DNA of 64,000 nt from Lysinibacillus piscis. GTDB taxonomy: Bacteria > Bacillota > Bacilli > Bacillales_A > Planococcaceae. Shown piece by piece: positions 29,234 through 38,696 of this stretch. Below the pieces are notes generated by a model that was not told the DNA's origin, searched no databases, and saw only the letters and a program-made list of their open reading frames with translations. The DNA lies in contig NZ_BRZA01000004.1 of assembly GCF_026012395.1 (NCBI RefSeq), positions 62,001 through 126,000 on the forward strand, written 5' to 3'. Numbering within the stretch: position 1 is the stretch's first letter; each line of letters opens with the position of its first letter. The position numbers and the translations under genes were made by a program.

Positions 29234-30777
29234 GATTCAATCACCTCAATAATGTCAGCGATTTCTGTACGAAGTTTGTCTATCTTTGCTACATTCGTTT
29301 TTATTTCTGTATTCAGCTCATTAATATCAATGATTTCCCTTATGTCTTTTGCTTTCACATAGGAGCTCACAGATAGGTTGTAATCATTTTGAACGATAGC
29401 ATCATAATCAACGGAATTTGCAACATAATCAATATCCACTTTACTATCAAATATTCCCATTATTCGCTCGATATGTTCATCTGTAAGTATGTTATTATTC
29501 GTTTCCTTTTTATAGAAATCCACTCCACTCGCATCAATAAATTGAGTTATATTATCTGTTTTACGCTTAGAAAGAACCAAGATATTAACCGCTATTGAAG
29601 TGCCATAAAAAAGGTTTGGTGCTAATGAAATAATTGTTTCAACAAAGTTATTATCAATCAGATACTTTCTAATTTTTTTCTCTGCACCACCACGGTAAAA
29701 AATACCGGGGAAACAAACTATAGCAGCACGACCTTTACTTGAAAGGTAACTAAGCGTATGAAGTACAAAGGCAAAATCGGCTTTAGATTTTGGGGCTAAT
29801 ACGCCTGCTGGAGCAAATCTTTCATCATTAATAAGTATTGGGTCATCACTACCAAGCCAATTTACAGAATAAGGTGGATTAGATACAATAGCATCAAAAG
29901 GTTTTTCATCACCAAAGTGAGGGTCTAATAGCGTATTTCCTAAAGCAATATTAAACTTATCATAGTTTATATTGTGTAAAAACATATTCATACGAGCAAG
30001 GTTATAAGTTGTATGGTTAATCTCCTGTCCATAAAAACCATCTTCGATAATATGATCATCAAACTGTTTTTTTGCTTGTAATAGCAATGAACCTGAACCG
30101 GCTGCAGGGTCATAAATCTTATTAATGGTTGTTTGCTTGTGGATTGCTAATTGGGCAATAAGCTTAGACACACTCTGCGGTGTAAAAAATTCTCCTCCAG
30201 ATTTACCAGCATTGGCAGCATAATTAGAGATTAAAAACTCATAGGCATCACCAAAAAGGTCAATTTGACTATCTTCAAAATCACCGAAACTAAGCCCTTC
30301 AACGCCTTTAATTACAGCAGCTAAACGACTGTTTTTATCTTTCACTGTATTTCCCAATCTATTGCTTGTTGTGTCAAAATCAGCGAATAATCCTTTAATA
30401 TCTAGCTCGGATGGATAACCATTTGCTGAACTTTCAATAGCAGAAAATATAGCAGCTAAATCTGTATTCAAGCTTTCGTTTGTGTTGGCGGTTTTCGCAA
30501 TATTAGCAAACAGCTGACTCGGATATATGAAATAACCTTTTGTTTTAATGGCATCCTCTTTGATTTCATTTGTTATAATATCATCAGGAAGGTCTGCATA
30601 ATTAACACTTTCGTCTCCCGCTTCAATAAAACTAGAAAAGTTCTCACTTATGAAACGATAAAAAAGCGTTCCTAAAACATATTGTTTAAAATCCCATCCA
30701 TCTACTGAGCCTCGGACATCATTAGCTATTTTCCAGATTTGAGATTGTAACTCAGCACGTTGTGCTTTACTTGACAT
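29230..30777 (-). CDS. hsdM: Type I DNA methyltransferase subunit (type IC)
   Basis: A 515-residue N6-adenine methylase. The S-adenosylmethionine motif is [12 protein letters not shown] and the catalytic motif is [10 protein letters not shown]; the N-terminus [20 protein letters not shown] is typical of the type IC group. It protects host DNA and forms the HsdM2S core. GGAGGAATACAA precedes the ATG. First gene of the four-gene operon; 67 bases separate it from the ATPase gene upstream. Confidence 0.96.
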   Translation of the reverse strand: MSSKAQRAELQSQIWKIANDVRGSVDGWDFKQYVLGTLFYRFISENFSSFIEAGDESVNYADLPDDIITNEIKEDAIKTKGYFIYPSQLFANIAKTANTNESLNTDLAAIFSAIESSANGYPSELDIKGLFADFDTTSNRLGNTVKDKNSRLAAVIKGVEGLSFGDFEDSQIDLFGDAYEFLISNYAANAGKSGGEFFTPQSVSKLIAQLAIHKQTTINKIYDPAAGSGSLLLQAKKQFDDHIIEDGFYGQEINHTTYNLARMNMFLHNINYDKFNIALGNTLLDPHFGDEKPFDAIVSNPPYSVNWLGSDDPILINDERFAPAGVLAPKSKADFAFVLHTLSYLSSKGRAAIVCFPGIFYRGGAEKKIRKYLIDNNFVETIISLAPNLFYGTSIAVNILVLSKRKTDNITQFIDASGVDFYKKETNNNILTDEHIERIMGIFDSKVDIDYVANSVDYDAIVQNDYNLSVSSYVKAKDIREIIDINELNTEIKTNVAKIDKLRTEIADIIEVIES

Positions 30778-30844
30778 TTGTATTCCTCCAATTTTTTCTT
30801 TTTATCCTCAAAGCTTTTAGGCGATTCCTCTTTAGTAAAACGTC

Positions 30845-32113
30845 TCATTTACCTAATACCTTTTTCCTTTTGATAATCATTTCTGCTTTGATTAAACTTG
30901 GATCTTCTGCACCTAAAGTCTTTGAGAGAGATGTATACAATGCTTCCGCTTCTTTTATTTCATTTAAAGAGATATGTTGATACAGACAATCTAATTGAGA
31001 TTGGATTTCTCTATTTTTTGATGCTGCATTCATATACTCTTCTAAAATTAAATTAGAGTCTTTACCAAACGTAGTATCAATGGCATTCACCGAAAATTCA
31101 TTTGTATTCAATACATCATTAATTACATAGATATTGGCATTCTTTATTTCACCTAATACCTGAGGCGAGTGTGTAGAAATAATAAATTGAATATTAGGGA
31201 ACACATTTTCTAATTTTTTAATAATCTCTCTTTGCCACGATGGATGTAAATGTAGTTCGATTTCATCAATTAATACAATCCCTTCCCCATTCAACGGATT
31301 AGCTAAATGTGGATTAGCCAAAGCCAGCCTTCTTGCTAAATCCCCTATCATGGCTAAAGTGCATTTTTCTCCATCTGATAGTTGGTTAATTTCTAGCCTC
31401 TGACCATGCTTTGAAATCACCATCCGCATTTTACCTTTTCGCATAATTCTTAAATCAGTAAAATCCGTCATAATGCCGTAGACAGCTCTTCTCACCGCTT
31501 CAAGCTGTTCATCCCTATACGCAAGATTGGATTCGAGTTTTTCCTCATTTTCCAAATCCTCTTGATCCCTAAACCATTCAAAAAAAGTTCTGAAATCGGT
31601 ACTGCTTTCAAAGCAATTTAGATAGGAAGAAAATTGATCAAATTCATGTCTATTTTTTATTCTGGAGGGCACACCAATTACATTTCTATAGGCAGAATAA
31701 AAAACAGTCACTGGTAAATTAACATGTATATTACGCTCTATATTTTCATGGATTGACGAAACAATGTTCATGAAATTAGATCCCTTAGTAGAGGAAGGAC
31801 TTTTACTTTGAGCTGTCTTAGACCTATTTTTCACAATTTTTATTGTGCCATAATCATTTTCATGCTCTACCAAAGTAGTAATCACATATCTTTGCTTATC
31901 ATTTTTTATATCCGTCTCTTTCAGCTCCACCTTTTTAGAGACACTATATGAAACTTTATCCACCATGACTGATAGAGAGGTAACTGCTGCATTGATGATA
32001 GATGATTTCCCCGCACCATTAGCACCTACTATAACAGCACTTTTACCATTCAAATTTAATGTTAAATCTTCGGAGCCTCTAAAGTTCTCAAGATACATTT
32101 CATTTATTTTCAT
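30845..32113 (-). CDS. RecF/OLD-like AAA ATPase
   Basis: A 422-residue protein from ATG 32113, preferred because AGAGGTG lies 9 bases upstream. MKINEMYLENFRGSEDLTLN and Walker A GANGAGKSS (about 30-38) open an ABC/SMC-type ATPase; QLSDGEKCTLAMIGDLARR is the signature, IVLIDEIELHLHP is Walker B and FIISTHSPQVL the switch. There is no nuclease domain at the C-terminus, so a partner effector is expected. Such ATPases are sensors in many phage-defence systems. A degenerate copy of its 5' region lies at 33864-33983. Confidence 0.8.
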   Translation of the reverse strand: MKINEMYLENFRGSEDLTLNLNGKSAVIVGANGAGKSSIINAAVTSLSVMVDKVSYSVSKKVELKETDIKNDKQRYVITTLVEHENDYGTIKIVKNRSKTAQSKSPSSTKGSNFMNIVSSIHENIERNIHVNLPVTVFYSAYRNVIGVPSRIKNRHEFDQFSSYLNCFESSTDFRTFFEWFRDQEDLENEEKLESNLAYRDEQLEAVRRAVYGIMTDFTDLRIMRKGKMRMVISKHGQRLEINQLSDGEKCTLAMIGDLARRLALANPHLANPLNGEGIVLIDEIELHLHPSWQREIIKKLENVFPNIQFIISTHSPQVLGEIKNANIYVINDVLNTNEFSVNAIDTTFGKDSNLILEEYMNAASKNREIQSQLDCLYQHISLNEIKEAEALYTSLSKTLGAEDPSLIKAEMIIKRKKVLGK

Positions 32114-32248
32114 TTTTAAATTCACCTCTAGCGAAAGGACATTTTTATAATAAGCTACACTAATTGTACACATATTCGTTACTCACAATATAACGTAAAG
32201 TCCTTTTCTTTTCTATTGAGATTATACCTCTGATTTAATATACAACAT

Positions 32249-32752
32249 CTACATCCATTCTTTCACCAACCTATAATCTCTCGCCAGTTCTTCATTTATC
32301 ACAATTACATGACTTCCCCAAATTTTACGATGGTATAGTAAATGTTTTGAAAAGGCATCTTGAAGTGGTGGCAGCCATTCCATTCGATGCCCTTTAATGA
32401 TTAAAATAAATTTAAACACGGCTTTTTCTTTATTCATCTCTAAAAAATTGGTAGGGATTGCCTCATCATGATATCTGCGCAAAATAGCCGTTAAAAACAT
32501 ATTGAAGGCGTGAACAAATTTATCCGATACATCCTTTATAAAGGTATCAAATTTTTCTTGATTGTCCTTTGTGGGCTGTGGAGAACTTGATTTCGCTTCA
32601 ATAAAAGCAAATTCCTGTTCCTTTAATGACACCACAAATTCAACTGATTTAATGCCCTCACCAATTGCAGTATGCAGCTGAGAATTTTCAATAGGAAAAA
32701 TTTGCTCTTCTTCAAATTCAAATAACATGTTCGATTCTCTGACCTGTATCAT
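32249..32752 (-). CDS. Small PD-(D/E)xK-like protein coupled to an ATPase
   Basis: A 167-residue protein. Residues 30-60 read EGIKSVEFVVSLKEQ and then FAFIEAKSSSPQP, which fits the second half of a PD-(D/E)xK nuclease core (E-x-K), with Glu in place of the first Asp. The remainder (LTAILRRYHDE, KFILIIKGHRMEWLPPLQDA) is not recognised. The ATG overlaps the stop of the ATPase gene upstream as ATGA, so they are translationally coupled and probably form a complex. Nuclease activity is inferred from one motif. Confidence 0.6.
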   Translation of the reverse strand: MIQVRESNMLFEFEEEQIFPIENSQLHTAIGEGIKSVEFVVSLKEQEFAFIEAKSSSPQPTKDNQEKFDTFIKDVSDKFVHAFNMFLTAILRRYHDEAIPTNFLEMNKEKAVFKFILIIKGHRMEWLPPLQDAFSKHLLYHRKIWGSHVIVINEELARDYRLVKEWM

Positions 32753-33777
32753 GATTCCATCTCCATCTTGACTTCATCTTTATAGAGCTGAATAAATGTA
32801 TCTCGAATTGTATTTCTCTCTAAATTTTTGAATTTTTCATTGCTTTCACATTTTACACCACGCTCTGTTTTATAGAGCGAATGAAATTTAACTGTGCCTT
32901 CCGTCTGTGCTTTGATATCAAAATATTTACATAATGTATAATCATGTGTGGAGATAAAGATTTGTACGCCACCGTTTTGTAATTCTAATAGCATATCTAC
33001 AAGTAGCGGAATATGCACTGGATTGATATTTGCCTCAGGCTCGTCCCAAAATAAAATCGATCCTTTTTCTAGGGTTCCGTTCTTCATTAATTGCCAAAGT
33101 AAAGCAATTTTGCGAATCCCCTCAGCCACCAAATTAAATTCTACTTTCGAGTGACCATATTTTAAATAAAACTTATCTTTTGGCACATCAAAGAAAACTT
33201 TGCCTTCGATAATTTTTTCAAGTCTTTCAAGATGTTGCTTTTTATTCTGTGCATTCCGTCCAACGGAAATATCTACTTTGGCAGAATGAATAATATCAAT
33301 ATACGTATCATCGAAATCAACATTATTTTTTTCATTTGCCGAAATAATATTATACGAATTCGATAGAATTTCTTTTGCGGGAATAAAGGTGCTTTCGATG
33401 TTGCTTAATGCTCTTTCCCAGCTTTCCTCATTCCTTACTTCCGCATCCCATTTAGTTGTTCTCGTACTGAAGTTTATCGATAATGTTTTTGACAGTTCCT
33501 CTTTTTTTGCATAAATTTTCACACTTGAGCTAGTTGTCCCATGACTTTTATGAACGAGTCTACCAATTTTAAAATCATCTGGTCTAAACGTATTCACAAT
33601 TTTTTGCGAAAAGGAAACTCTTGGATCTGCCGCCTTACAAGCAGAATAGATTAGCTTCATTAAATGTGTCTTCCCCGTACCATTGTCACCGATAAATAAA
33701 TTAATTCCTTCACAAAATTCAAGATCTAACTGTTCAAAAACGGTAAAATTACTTAAATGAATTTTTTGAATAGCCAT
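32749..33777 (-). CDS. AAA ATPase of a two-gene putative defence module
   Basis: A 342-residue protein from ATG 33777; AAAGGGG lies 8 bases upstream. IQKIHLSNFTVFEQLDLEF and Walker A GDNGTGKTH (about 30-38) open an AAA_15/AAA_21-type ATPase; SILFWDEPEANINP is Walker B and IFISTHDYTLCKYFD the switch. LVAEGIRKIALLWQLMKNG takes the place of the usual signature. It overlaps the PD-(D/E)xK-like gene by 4 bases. ATPase plus small effector is a common anti-phage design, but I do not recognise this exact pair. Confidence 0.75.
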   Translation of the reverse strand: MAIQKIHLSNFTVFEQLDLEFCEGINLFIGDNGTGKTHLMKLIYSACKAADPRVSFSQKIVNTFRPDDFKIGRLVHKSHGTTSSSVKIYAKKEELSKTLSINFSTRTTKWDAEVRNEESWERALSNIESTFIPAKEILSNSYNIISANEKNNVDFDDTYIDIIHSAKVDISVGRNAQNKKQHLERLEKIIEGKVFFDVPKDKFYLKYGHSKVEFNLVAEGIRKIALLWQLMKNGTLEKGSILFWDEPEANINPVHIPLLVDMLLELQNGGVQIFISTHDYTLCKYFDIKAQTEGTVKFHSLYKTERGVKCESNEKFKNLERNTIRDTFIQLYKDEVKMEMES

Positions 33778-33814
33778 ACTCACAACCCCTTTCATGCAAT
33801 CACTTGCTATAGAA

Positions 33815-33856
33815 AAAACGCCAAACCTCTTATTTATAAAGAAGTTTGACGTTCAT
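33815..33856 (-). terminator. Terminator upstream of the ATPase/nuclease-like pair
   Basis: On the minus strand AACGTCAAAC pairs with GTTTGGCGTT (one mismatch) with an inner AAGA/TCTT-type stem, followed by TTTTTTC. It lies after the ATPase fragment, so it may be that fragment's old terminator. Confidence 0.7.
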
Positions 33857-33863
33857 CAAAACT

Positions 33864-33983
33864 ACCTTTTTAGAGACACTATATAAAATTTTATCGACCA
33901 TAACTGATAACGATGTCACTATTACATTAATAATGGATGATTTCCCTGTACCATTTACACTAACTATTACAAGGTTCACCTCT
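33864..33983 (-). pseudogene. Remnant of a second copy of the 422-residue ATPase gene
   Basis: The minus-strand translation VNGTGKSSIINVIVTSLSVM, then VDKILYSVSKKV, closely matches ANGAGKSSIINAAVTSLSVM, then VDKVSYSVSKKV of the ATPase at 30845-32113. The two share 21 identical bases (33864-33884 and 31929-31949) and roughly four fifths identity beyond. AGAGGTGAA, like the functional gene's ribosome site, survives at the other end but the start and first strand are deleted. Only the Walker A region remains. Confidence 0.8.
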
Positions 33984-34138
33984 ATATCAAAGAATATTTT
34001 TATTTCAAATTACATACAAATTAATTATTCACAACACTTAAGGGTTTCATACAATTCGGAATTGGATACTATCAACATATGAGATATAACTTACATTTTT
34101 ATTCTATATATAATACATATTATACTTACATATTCAAT

Positions 34139-35032
34139 TTATTTATCCAAATATTCCTTTAGCGTTTTCCCATCTCTCGTTTTCCATTCAGTCAATCCAT
34201 TAGCATGTCCACCTATAACAAAGGCAGCCGCATAGGAAGGACTGTTAAACAACACATCTTCTTGCAATATTCCTTGACTATCAATTTTGGCTTTGTTACG
34301 AGCTTTTTTAACACCACTAGGTATACTATCGGAATCCTCAACTTCAATTTTACTATCTTTAAGCACTACAAAACCTTCATTTGTCTGTTTACATGATGCC
34401 TCAATAGTTTGACCACTTTTTCTTATTTTTCTCTTCAAATATAGTAAAAATTCACCCTCATTATTTGAATCAGCCCACGAAAAAATGGGTTTTGGTTCAT
34501 TTAAAGGTATAAAAATCTTATGCCCAAGTGTACCCATTATCACTTTAGAATGGTCTAAAAATTCCTCTAGTTCACTCTCTTTCTCCTCAGTAACATTACC
34601 CATCGTTGGATTATTCCCATTCTTAACGATATAGCGATTTATTTTCTTTGCAAGATCACAAAAACGACTCTCCAAATAACTTATCTCTGTTGGACCAAAT
34701 GAATTATTAGATGTTGTAAACACTATGGCTTCTGTCCAATAGTCTTTATCCTGGTTACGTTTATGTTCTAATAAGCGATTAAGAATCCCCTCTCCATTTT
34801 TCCTTGCACCTGCTTGTCCTATATAAATTACATTTTCACCTGTCTCATCAGATATACCAAACAGAAAATAAACGCCACTTTGTTTAAGGTCTGCTCTTTC
34901 TTTACATTTATCTAATTCTGTATGTGGAATTTTATAAGCCACACCTGTCCAATTGGCGAGTGTACATTTCACTCGACCGTTTACTATACCATCCATAAGA
35001 AATAGATTTATATTTTTTCCTCGTTTAGCCAT
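34139..35032 (-). CDS. GIY-YIG nuclease-family protein with DUF4357
   Basis: A 297-residue protein from ATG 35032, with AAGGGGG 8 bases upstream. The GIY-YIG domain spans about residues 45-150: GVYFLFGISDETG, IYIGQAGARKNGEG, RLLEHKR and SYLESRFCDLAKK, whose Glu is the expected catalytic residue. The C-terminus (GVKKARNKAKIDSQG, SPSYAAAFVIGGHANGL, WKTRDGKTLKEYL) is DUF4357. This pairing is frequent in islands with restriction systems; its target is not known. It is the first gene inside the right end of the island. A longer in-frame reading that runs through the ssrA 3' end is spurious. Confidence 0.85.
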   Translation of the reverse strand: MAKRGKNINLFLMDGIVNGRVKCTLANWTGVAYKIPHTELDKCKERADLKQSGVYFLFGISDETGENVIYIGQAGARKNGEGILNRLLEHKRNQDKDYWTEAIVFTTSNNSFGPTEISYLESRFCDLAKKINRYIVKNGNNPTMGNVTEEKESELEEFLDHSKVIMGTLGHKIFIPLNEPKPIFSWADSNNEGEFLLYLKRKIRKSGQTIEASCKQTNEGFVVLKDSKIEVEDSDSIPSGVKKARNKAKIDSQGILQEDVLFNSPSYAAAFVIGGHANGLTEWKTRDGKTLKEYLDK

Positions 35033-35066
35033 TATGGTAACCCCCTTAGGCAATAGGTATAAGAAA

Positions 35067-35105
35067 AGGGATATTGCCCAAGAGTTCAACTCCCGTTCAA
35101 TATCC
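35067..35105 (-). terminator. Island-borne terminator now serving ssrA
   Basis: On the minus strand GGGATATTG pairs with CAATATCCC, followed by TTTTCTT. It lies 50 bases past the ssrA 3' end and before the GIY-YIG gene. The loop contains CGGGAGTTGAAC, a T-arm-like 12-mer also found in the left attachment site on the other strand. Confidence 0.8.
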
Positions 35106-35153
35106 CTAACCTCGAAAATCGTTGATATACCGCCGTTTATAGGCTGGTAAAAA

Positions 35154-35185
35154 ATGGAGACGGCGGGAGTCGAACCCGCGTCCAG
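35154..35185. repeat. Right attachment site within the ssrA 3' end
   Basis: The 17-bp core 35154-35170 is identical to 18470-18486, in the same orientation. It covers the 3' acceptor strand and part of the T-arm of tmRNA, a standard integration target. Confidence 0.88.
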
Positions 35186-35506
35186 AAACTCCAATACTTC
35201 AGCTTCTACGCGTGTAGTTTGCCTATTTGGGATTCACGTAACATTATGCCGACAAACAGGCGTCCTGTACGCTAACCTGGAAATCTCTTGCCGATGACTC
35301 AGGTGGTACCATCGACCGTATCCCACTGAAGTTGGGCCCCACGTTCTCTACATGGGCGATAGAGAGGCAGAGCGCTTAAGAGCTTACGCTGCGAAAGCTA
35401 AGTTTTGTTGTTTGCCAGTTATATATAACTGCCGTTGATGACGGAGCCGAGCCCTCCGACGCGCGACTAAAGCTTGAACCATCCCTGTCGAATCCGTAAC
35501 GTCCCC
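35155..35506 (-). ncRNA. ssrA: tmRNA (10Sa RNA)
   Basis: A 352-nt RNA with 5' GGGGACGTTACGGATTCGAC and 3' end GGTTCGACTCCCGCCGTCTCCA-type tRNA half with CCA encoded. The tag reading frame is 35384-35416: resume codon GGC, peptide GKQQNLAFAA, then TAA; with the charged Ala the tag is AGKQQNLAFAA. It rescues stalled ribosomes together with SmpB, encoded just upstream. The last bases are the island integration target and remain intact. Confidence 0.97.
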
Positions 35507-35620
35507 TTGATAACGAGTCGAAACAATTAATTGCCTCGCTCATACAAAGAGCTAGAATAACTTCTAGTACGGTAGGCGCTTTACATACGCTCTTATTTAA
35601 TCTGGCAATCCGTATCCATA

Positions 35621-35649
35621 ATTATAAAACATTCCAAGCAATAATTCAA
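35621..35649 (-). promoter_or_regulatory. Candidate ssrA promoter
   Basis: Minus strand TTGAAT (complement of 35644-35649), 17 bases, TATAAT (complement of 35621-35626), about 115 bases before the mature 5' end; this implies a leader removed by processing. Confidence 0.65.
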
Positions 35650-35743
35650 GTGTTCAACCAGTCTAGATATCGAAACGCGACCCATCACATTTCAATATCT
35701 ATCCGTCTGCTTAGCACTTCTATCCGCCACTCTTATTACAATA

Positions 35744-36208
35744 CTACTGATTTCTCGCCTTAAAAGCACGTTCCATTTCACGCTTAGCTTCCTTCTTGCG
35801 CATATCGTCACGTTTATCGTAATCTTTCTTCCCTTTACCTAAACCAATTAATAGTTTTGCATAGCCATCCTTTACATACATTTTTAACGGGATAATCGTA
35901 TAACCATCACGTTTAACAGCGCCAACGAGCTCTCCAATTTGCTTTTTATGTAGCAATAATTTGCGTTCTCGTAATGGATCATGATTGTAGCGATTGCCTT
36001 GCTCAAAAGGGCTAATGTGCATGTTGATAATCCATGCCTCGCCATTACGGAGGCGCACATAGGAATCTTTGAGCTGCACTTTGCTGGCACGAACGGATTT
36101 GATTTCTGTACCTGTTAGGACCATGCCCGCTTCAATTGTTTCTTCAATAAAATAATCATGATTTGCTTTTTTATTTTGTGCTAAAACCTTCCCTGCTCCC
36201 TTTGCCAT
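35744..36208 (-). CDS. smpB: SsrA-binding protein SmpB
   Basis: A 154-residue tmRNA-binding protein. Family segments are [58 protein letters not shown] and the basic tail [20 protein letters not shown] that enters the ribosomal decoding site. It escorts alanyl-tmRNA to stalled ribosomes. It lies between rnr (58 bases) and ssrA, the conserved Bacillales order. Confidence 0.97.
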   Translation of the reverse strand: MAKGAGKVLAQNKKANHDYFIEETIEAGMVLTGTEIKSVRASKVQLKDSYVRLRNGEAWIINMHISPFEQGNRYNHDPLRERKLLLHKKQIGELVGAVKRDGYTIIPLKMYVKDGYAKLLIGLGKGKKDYDKRDDMRKKEAKREMERAFKARNQ

Positions 36209-36266
36209 ATGCTCACCTTCTATACACTAGGAGCGCACCAGCCTTGTACTGATGCGCAGCCTTATT

Positions 36267-38681
36267 TTATTTACGCTTTGATTTTTTCTTTTTGTTCTTT
36301 TTAGCAATGCCTTCATAAAATTTTTGCTTTTGTTTGACACGCTTACCTGTACCTGTACCACCACTTGCACCATCTTTGCGACGTCCACGTGGGTCACGGT
36401 CGTTATTATTGTCACTGCGGCGCTCGCCTCGTTTACCACGCTCTGGCTTCTCCTCAGTGCGACGTTTACTTCGGCTATCTTTCTTGTCATTATAATTTTT
36501 GCGTGCATGAATAACTGTCGGTGCTGCTTTGCGTGTGCGTCCATAAGATGTGACCATGCCCACGATTTCAAAGTCGATGGCAGATTCCTCTACAACGACA
36601 TTTGTTAGACGTACGGTTACTTCATCACCAATGCGGAATTGACGGTTTGTATGCTCACCAATCATAATCATTTGACGATCATTGAACTGATAATAGTCAT
36701 CCGTCATATTGCTAATATGGACAAGCCCCTCCACCGTATTTGGCAGCTCGACGAACATCCCAAAATTCGTAATGGAAGAGATAATACCCTCGAATTCTTC
36801 ACCAATTTTATCGGACATATATTGTGCTTTTTTCAATGCATCTGTATCACGTTCTGCATCGACAGCTCGACGTTCACGCTCAGATGTATGATCTGCAATT
36901 TCGTCCATTGCCATGCTCCATTGTGCCACGGTTTCCTTCGATGTATCTTGGTTTATTAAATACGTACGAATTAAACGGTGGACAATTAAGTCAGGATAAC
37001 GACGAATTGGTGATGTGAAGTGTGTATAAAAATCAGTCGATAAACCAAAGTGTCCTATGCTTTCAGGATAGTATTTAGCCTGTTGCATTGAGCGCAATAG
37101 CATGGTTGAAATGACAGGCTCCTCTGGTAGACCTTCAATCGCCTTTAATACATCCTGCAATGCTTTTGGATGTACTGTATTGCCTGTTCCTTTAATTAAA
37201 ATACCAAAATTCGTGACAAATTCAAAGAAGCGTTGGAGTTTCTCTGGCTTTGGATCTTCGTGAATACGGTAAAGGAACGGTACATTCATCCAATGGAAAT
37301 GCTCTGCTACTGTTTCATTGGCAATTAACATGAAATCTTCAATTAATTTCTCTGCCACTGTACGCTCACGTAGCTCAATATCTACTGGCCAGCCATCTTC
37401 ATCGACTAAAACCTTCGATTCCTTGAAATCAAAGTCAATAGCACCTCGTAGCTCACGTTTATGACGTAAAATACCTGACAGCTCTGCCATTTGCTTAAAC
37501 ATTGGTACCAGTGGCTCATAGCGCGCAATTAATTCCTCGTCTTGCTCCTCTAAAATTTTATAAACATCCTTATACGTCATACGCTCGGTCGTTTTAATGA
37601 CACTTTGGAAAATCTCATGTGCAATGACATTTCCCTGTGTATCAATAATCATTTCACATGACAGTGTTAAACGATCCACCTTTGGATTCAACGAGCAAAT
37701 GCCGTTTGATAAGCGATGTGGAATCATCGGAATAACACGGTCTGTTAAGTAAACACTTGTCGCACGGTCATAGGCTTCCACATCGAGTACAGAGCCTTGT
37801 GTCACATAGTAGCTAACATCAGCGATATGCACACCTAGTTTATATGTGCCGTCAAGATTTTTCGTTACAGTAACAGCATCATCTAAATCTTTCGCATCTG
37901 CACCATCAATCGTGACAATCGTTTCGTGACGTAAATCACGACGACCTTCTAAATCAGCTGGTGCAATTTCATCTGGTACATTTTGTGCTGCTGCAATGAC
38001 TTCATCTGGAAATTCAGGTGGAATATCATGCTTGTACAAAATAGATAAAATATCAACACCTGGATCATTTTTATGCCCTAAAATTTTCGTAATATAGCCT
38101 GTTGCAGATTTTAAATCCTCTGGCCATGTTGCAATTTCTACTACTACTTTATGTCCATCAACAGCGCCTAATGTATCACCCTTTGCGATGAAAATATCCA
38201 TTGGTAGCTTTTTATCATCTAACACCACAAAGCCAAAGCCTCGATTTGCTTGGAATGTACCAACAAAAGTTGTTTGTCCACGCTCTACTACCTTTGTCAC
38301 TGTGCCTTCTCGACGATCCCCGAATGATTCCTTCAATACACGAATTAATACCGTATCTCCATTAATCGCACCATTGACCTCATGTGGTGGGATAAAGACA
38401 TCATCCATACCTTCTACATCAGGTGAAACGAAGCCAAAGCCTTTTGCATGCCCAATAAACTTACCACGCAATAAATTCATACGCTCAGGTAAGCCATAGC
38501 GATTGGAACGAGAGCGTACCACTAAGCCTTGCCCTTCCATTCGTACAAGTGTTTTGACAAGCTCTTTAAAGTCATCCGCTGCCTCTAATCCCAATGCGTC
38601 TTCTATTTCATCAACTGTTAACGGCTTATACTCCTCCGTGCTGAAAAAATCTAATAAACGACTTTGTAATACATCTTTCAT
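36267..38681 (-). CDS. rnr: Ribonuclease R
   Basis: An 804-residue 3'-5' exoribonuclease. Order: winged-helix N-terminus (1-70), cold-shock domains with [16 protein letters not shown] and [15 protein letters not shown], the RNB catalytic core with [13 protein letters not shown] (metal-binding aspartates) and [17 protein letters not shown], an S1 domain ([18 protein letters not shown]) and a long Lys/Arg-rich tail. It degrades structured RNA and works with SmpB-tmRNA to remove nonstop mRNA. GGAGGGA precedes the ATG. Follows the esterase gene by 15 bases. Confidence 0.97.
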   Translation of the reverse strand: MKDVLQSRLLDFFSTEEYKPLTVDEIEDALGLEAADDFKELVKTLVRMEGQGLVVRSRSNRYGLPERMNLLRGKFIGHAKGFGFVSPDVEGMDDVFIPPHEVNGAINGDTVLIRVLKESFGDRREGTVTKVVERGQTTFVGTFQANRGFGFVVLDDKKLPMDIFIAKGDTLGAVDGHKVVVEIATWPEDLKSATGYITKILGHKNDPGVDILSILYKHDIPPEFPDEVIAAAQNVPDEIAPADLEGRRDLRHETIVTIDGADAKDLDDAVTVTKNLDGTYKLGVHIADVSYYVTQGSVLDVEAYDRATSVYLTDRVIPMIPHRLSNGICSLNPKVDRLTLSCEMIIDTQGNVIAHEIFQSVIKTTERMTYKDVYKILEEQDEELIARYEPLVPMFKQMAELSGILRHKRELRGAIDFDFKESKVLVDEDGWPVDIELRERTVAEKLIEDFMLIANETVAEHFHWMNVPFLYRIHEDPKPEKLQRFFEFVTNFGILIKGTGNTVHPKALQDVLKAIEGLPEEPVISTMLLRSMQQAKYYPESIGHFGLSTDFYTHFTSPIRRYPDLIVHRLIRTYLINQDTSKETVAQWSMAMDEIADHTSERERRAVDAERDTDALKKAQYMSDKIGEEFEGIISSITNFGMFVELPNTVEGLVHISNMTDDYYQFNDRQMIMIGEHTNRQFRIGDEVTVRLTNVVVEESAIDFEIVGMVTSYGRTRKAAPTVIHARKNYNDKKDSRSKRRTEEKPERGKRGERRSDNNNDRDPRGRRKDGASGGTGTGKRVKQKQKFYEGIAKKNKKKKSKRK

Positions 38682-38696
38682 ATAAAAAATCCCTCC

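Larger units (their letters stand above)
18470..35153. mobile_element. 16.7-kb defence island integrated at the 3' end of ssrA
   Basis: Bounded by direct repeats of the ssrA 3' end. Inside are a zinc ribbon protein, HEPN and PIN proteins, a broken AAA+ gene, a ParB-like protein, hsdM-hsdS-prrC-hsdR, three ATPase or nuclease genes, a fragment of another ATPase and a GIY-YIG protein. All but the zinc ribbon gene are on the minus strand. The island is visibly more AT-rich than the flanks. The ssrA gene is restored intact at the right junction, as expected for site-specific insertion. No recombinase, transposase, replication or capsid gene was found, so it is immobile, decayed, or dependent on another element's integrase. 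Confidence 0.85.

Noticed and set aside
33846-34082. 78-codon plus-strand ORF
   Set aside because: It is antisense to the ATPase gene remnant, mirrors a similar antisense frame over the intact ATPase gene, and lacks a ribosome site.
35033-35194. In-frame 54-residue N-terminal extension of the GIY-YIG gene
   Set aside because: It runs through the island terminator and the 3' end of ssrA and has no ribosome site; ATG 35032 has AAGGGGG at good spacing.
36324-38685. Several 60-106 codon plus-strand ORFs over rnr
   Set aside because: Shadows of a long conserved gene; no ribosome sites and low-complexity composition.
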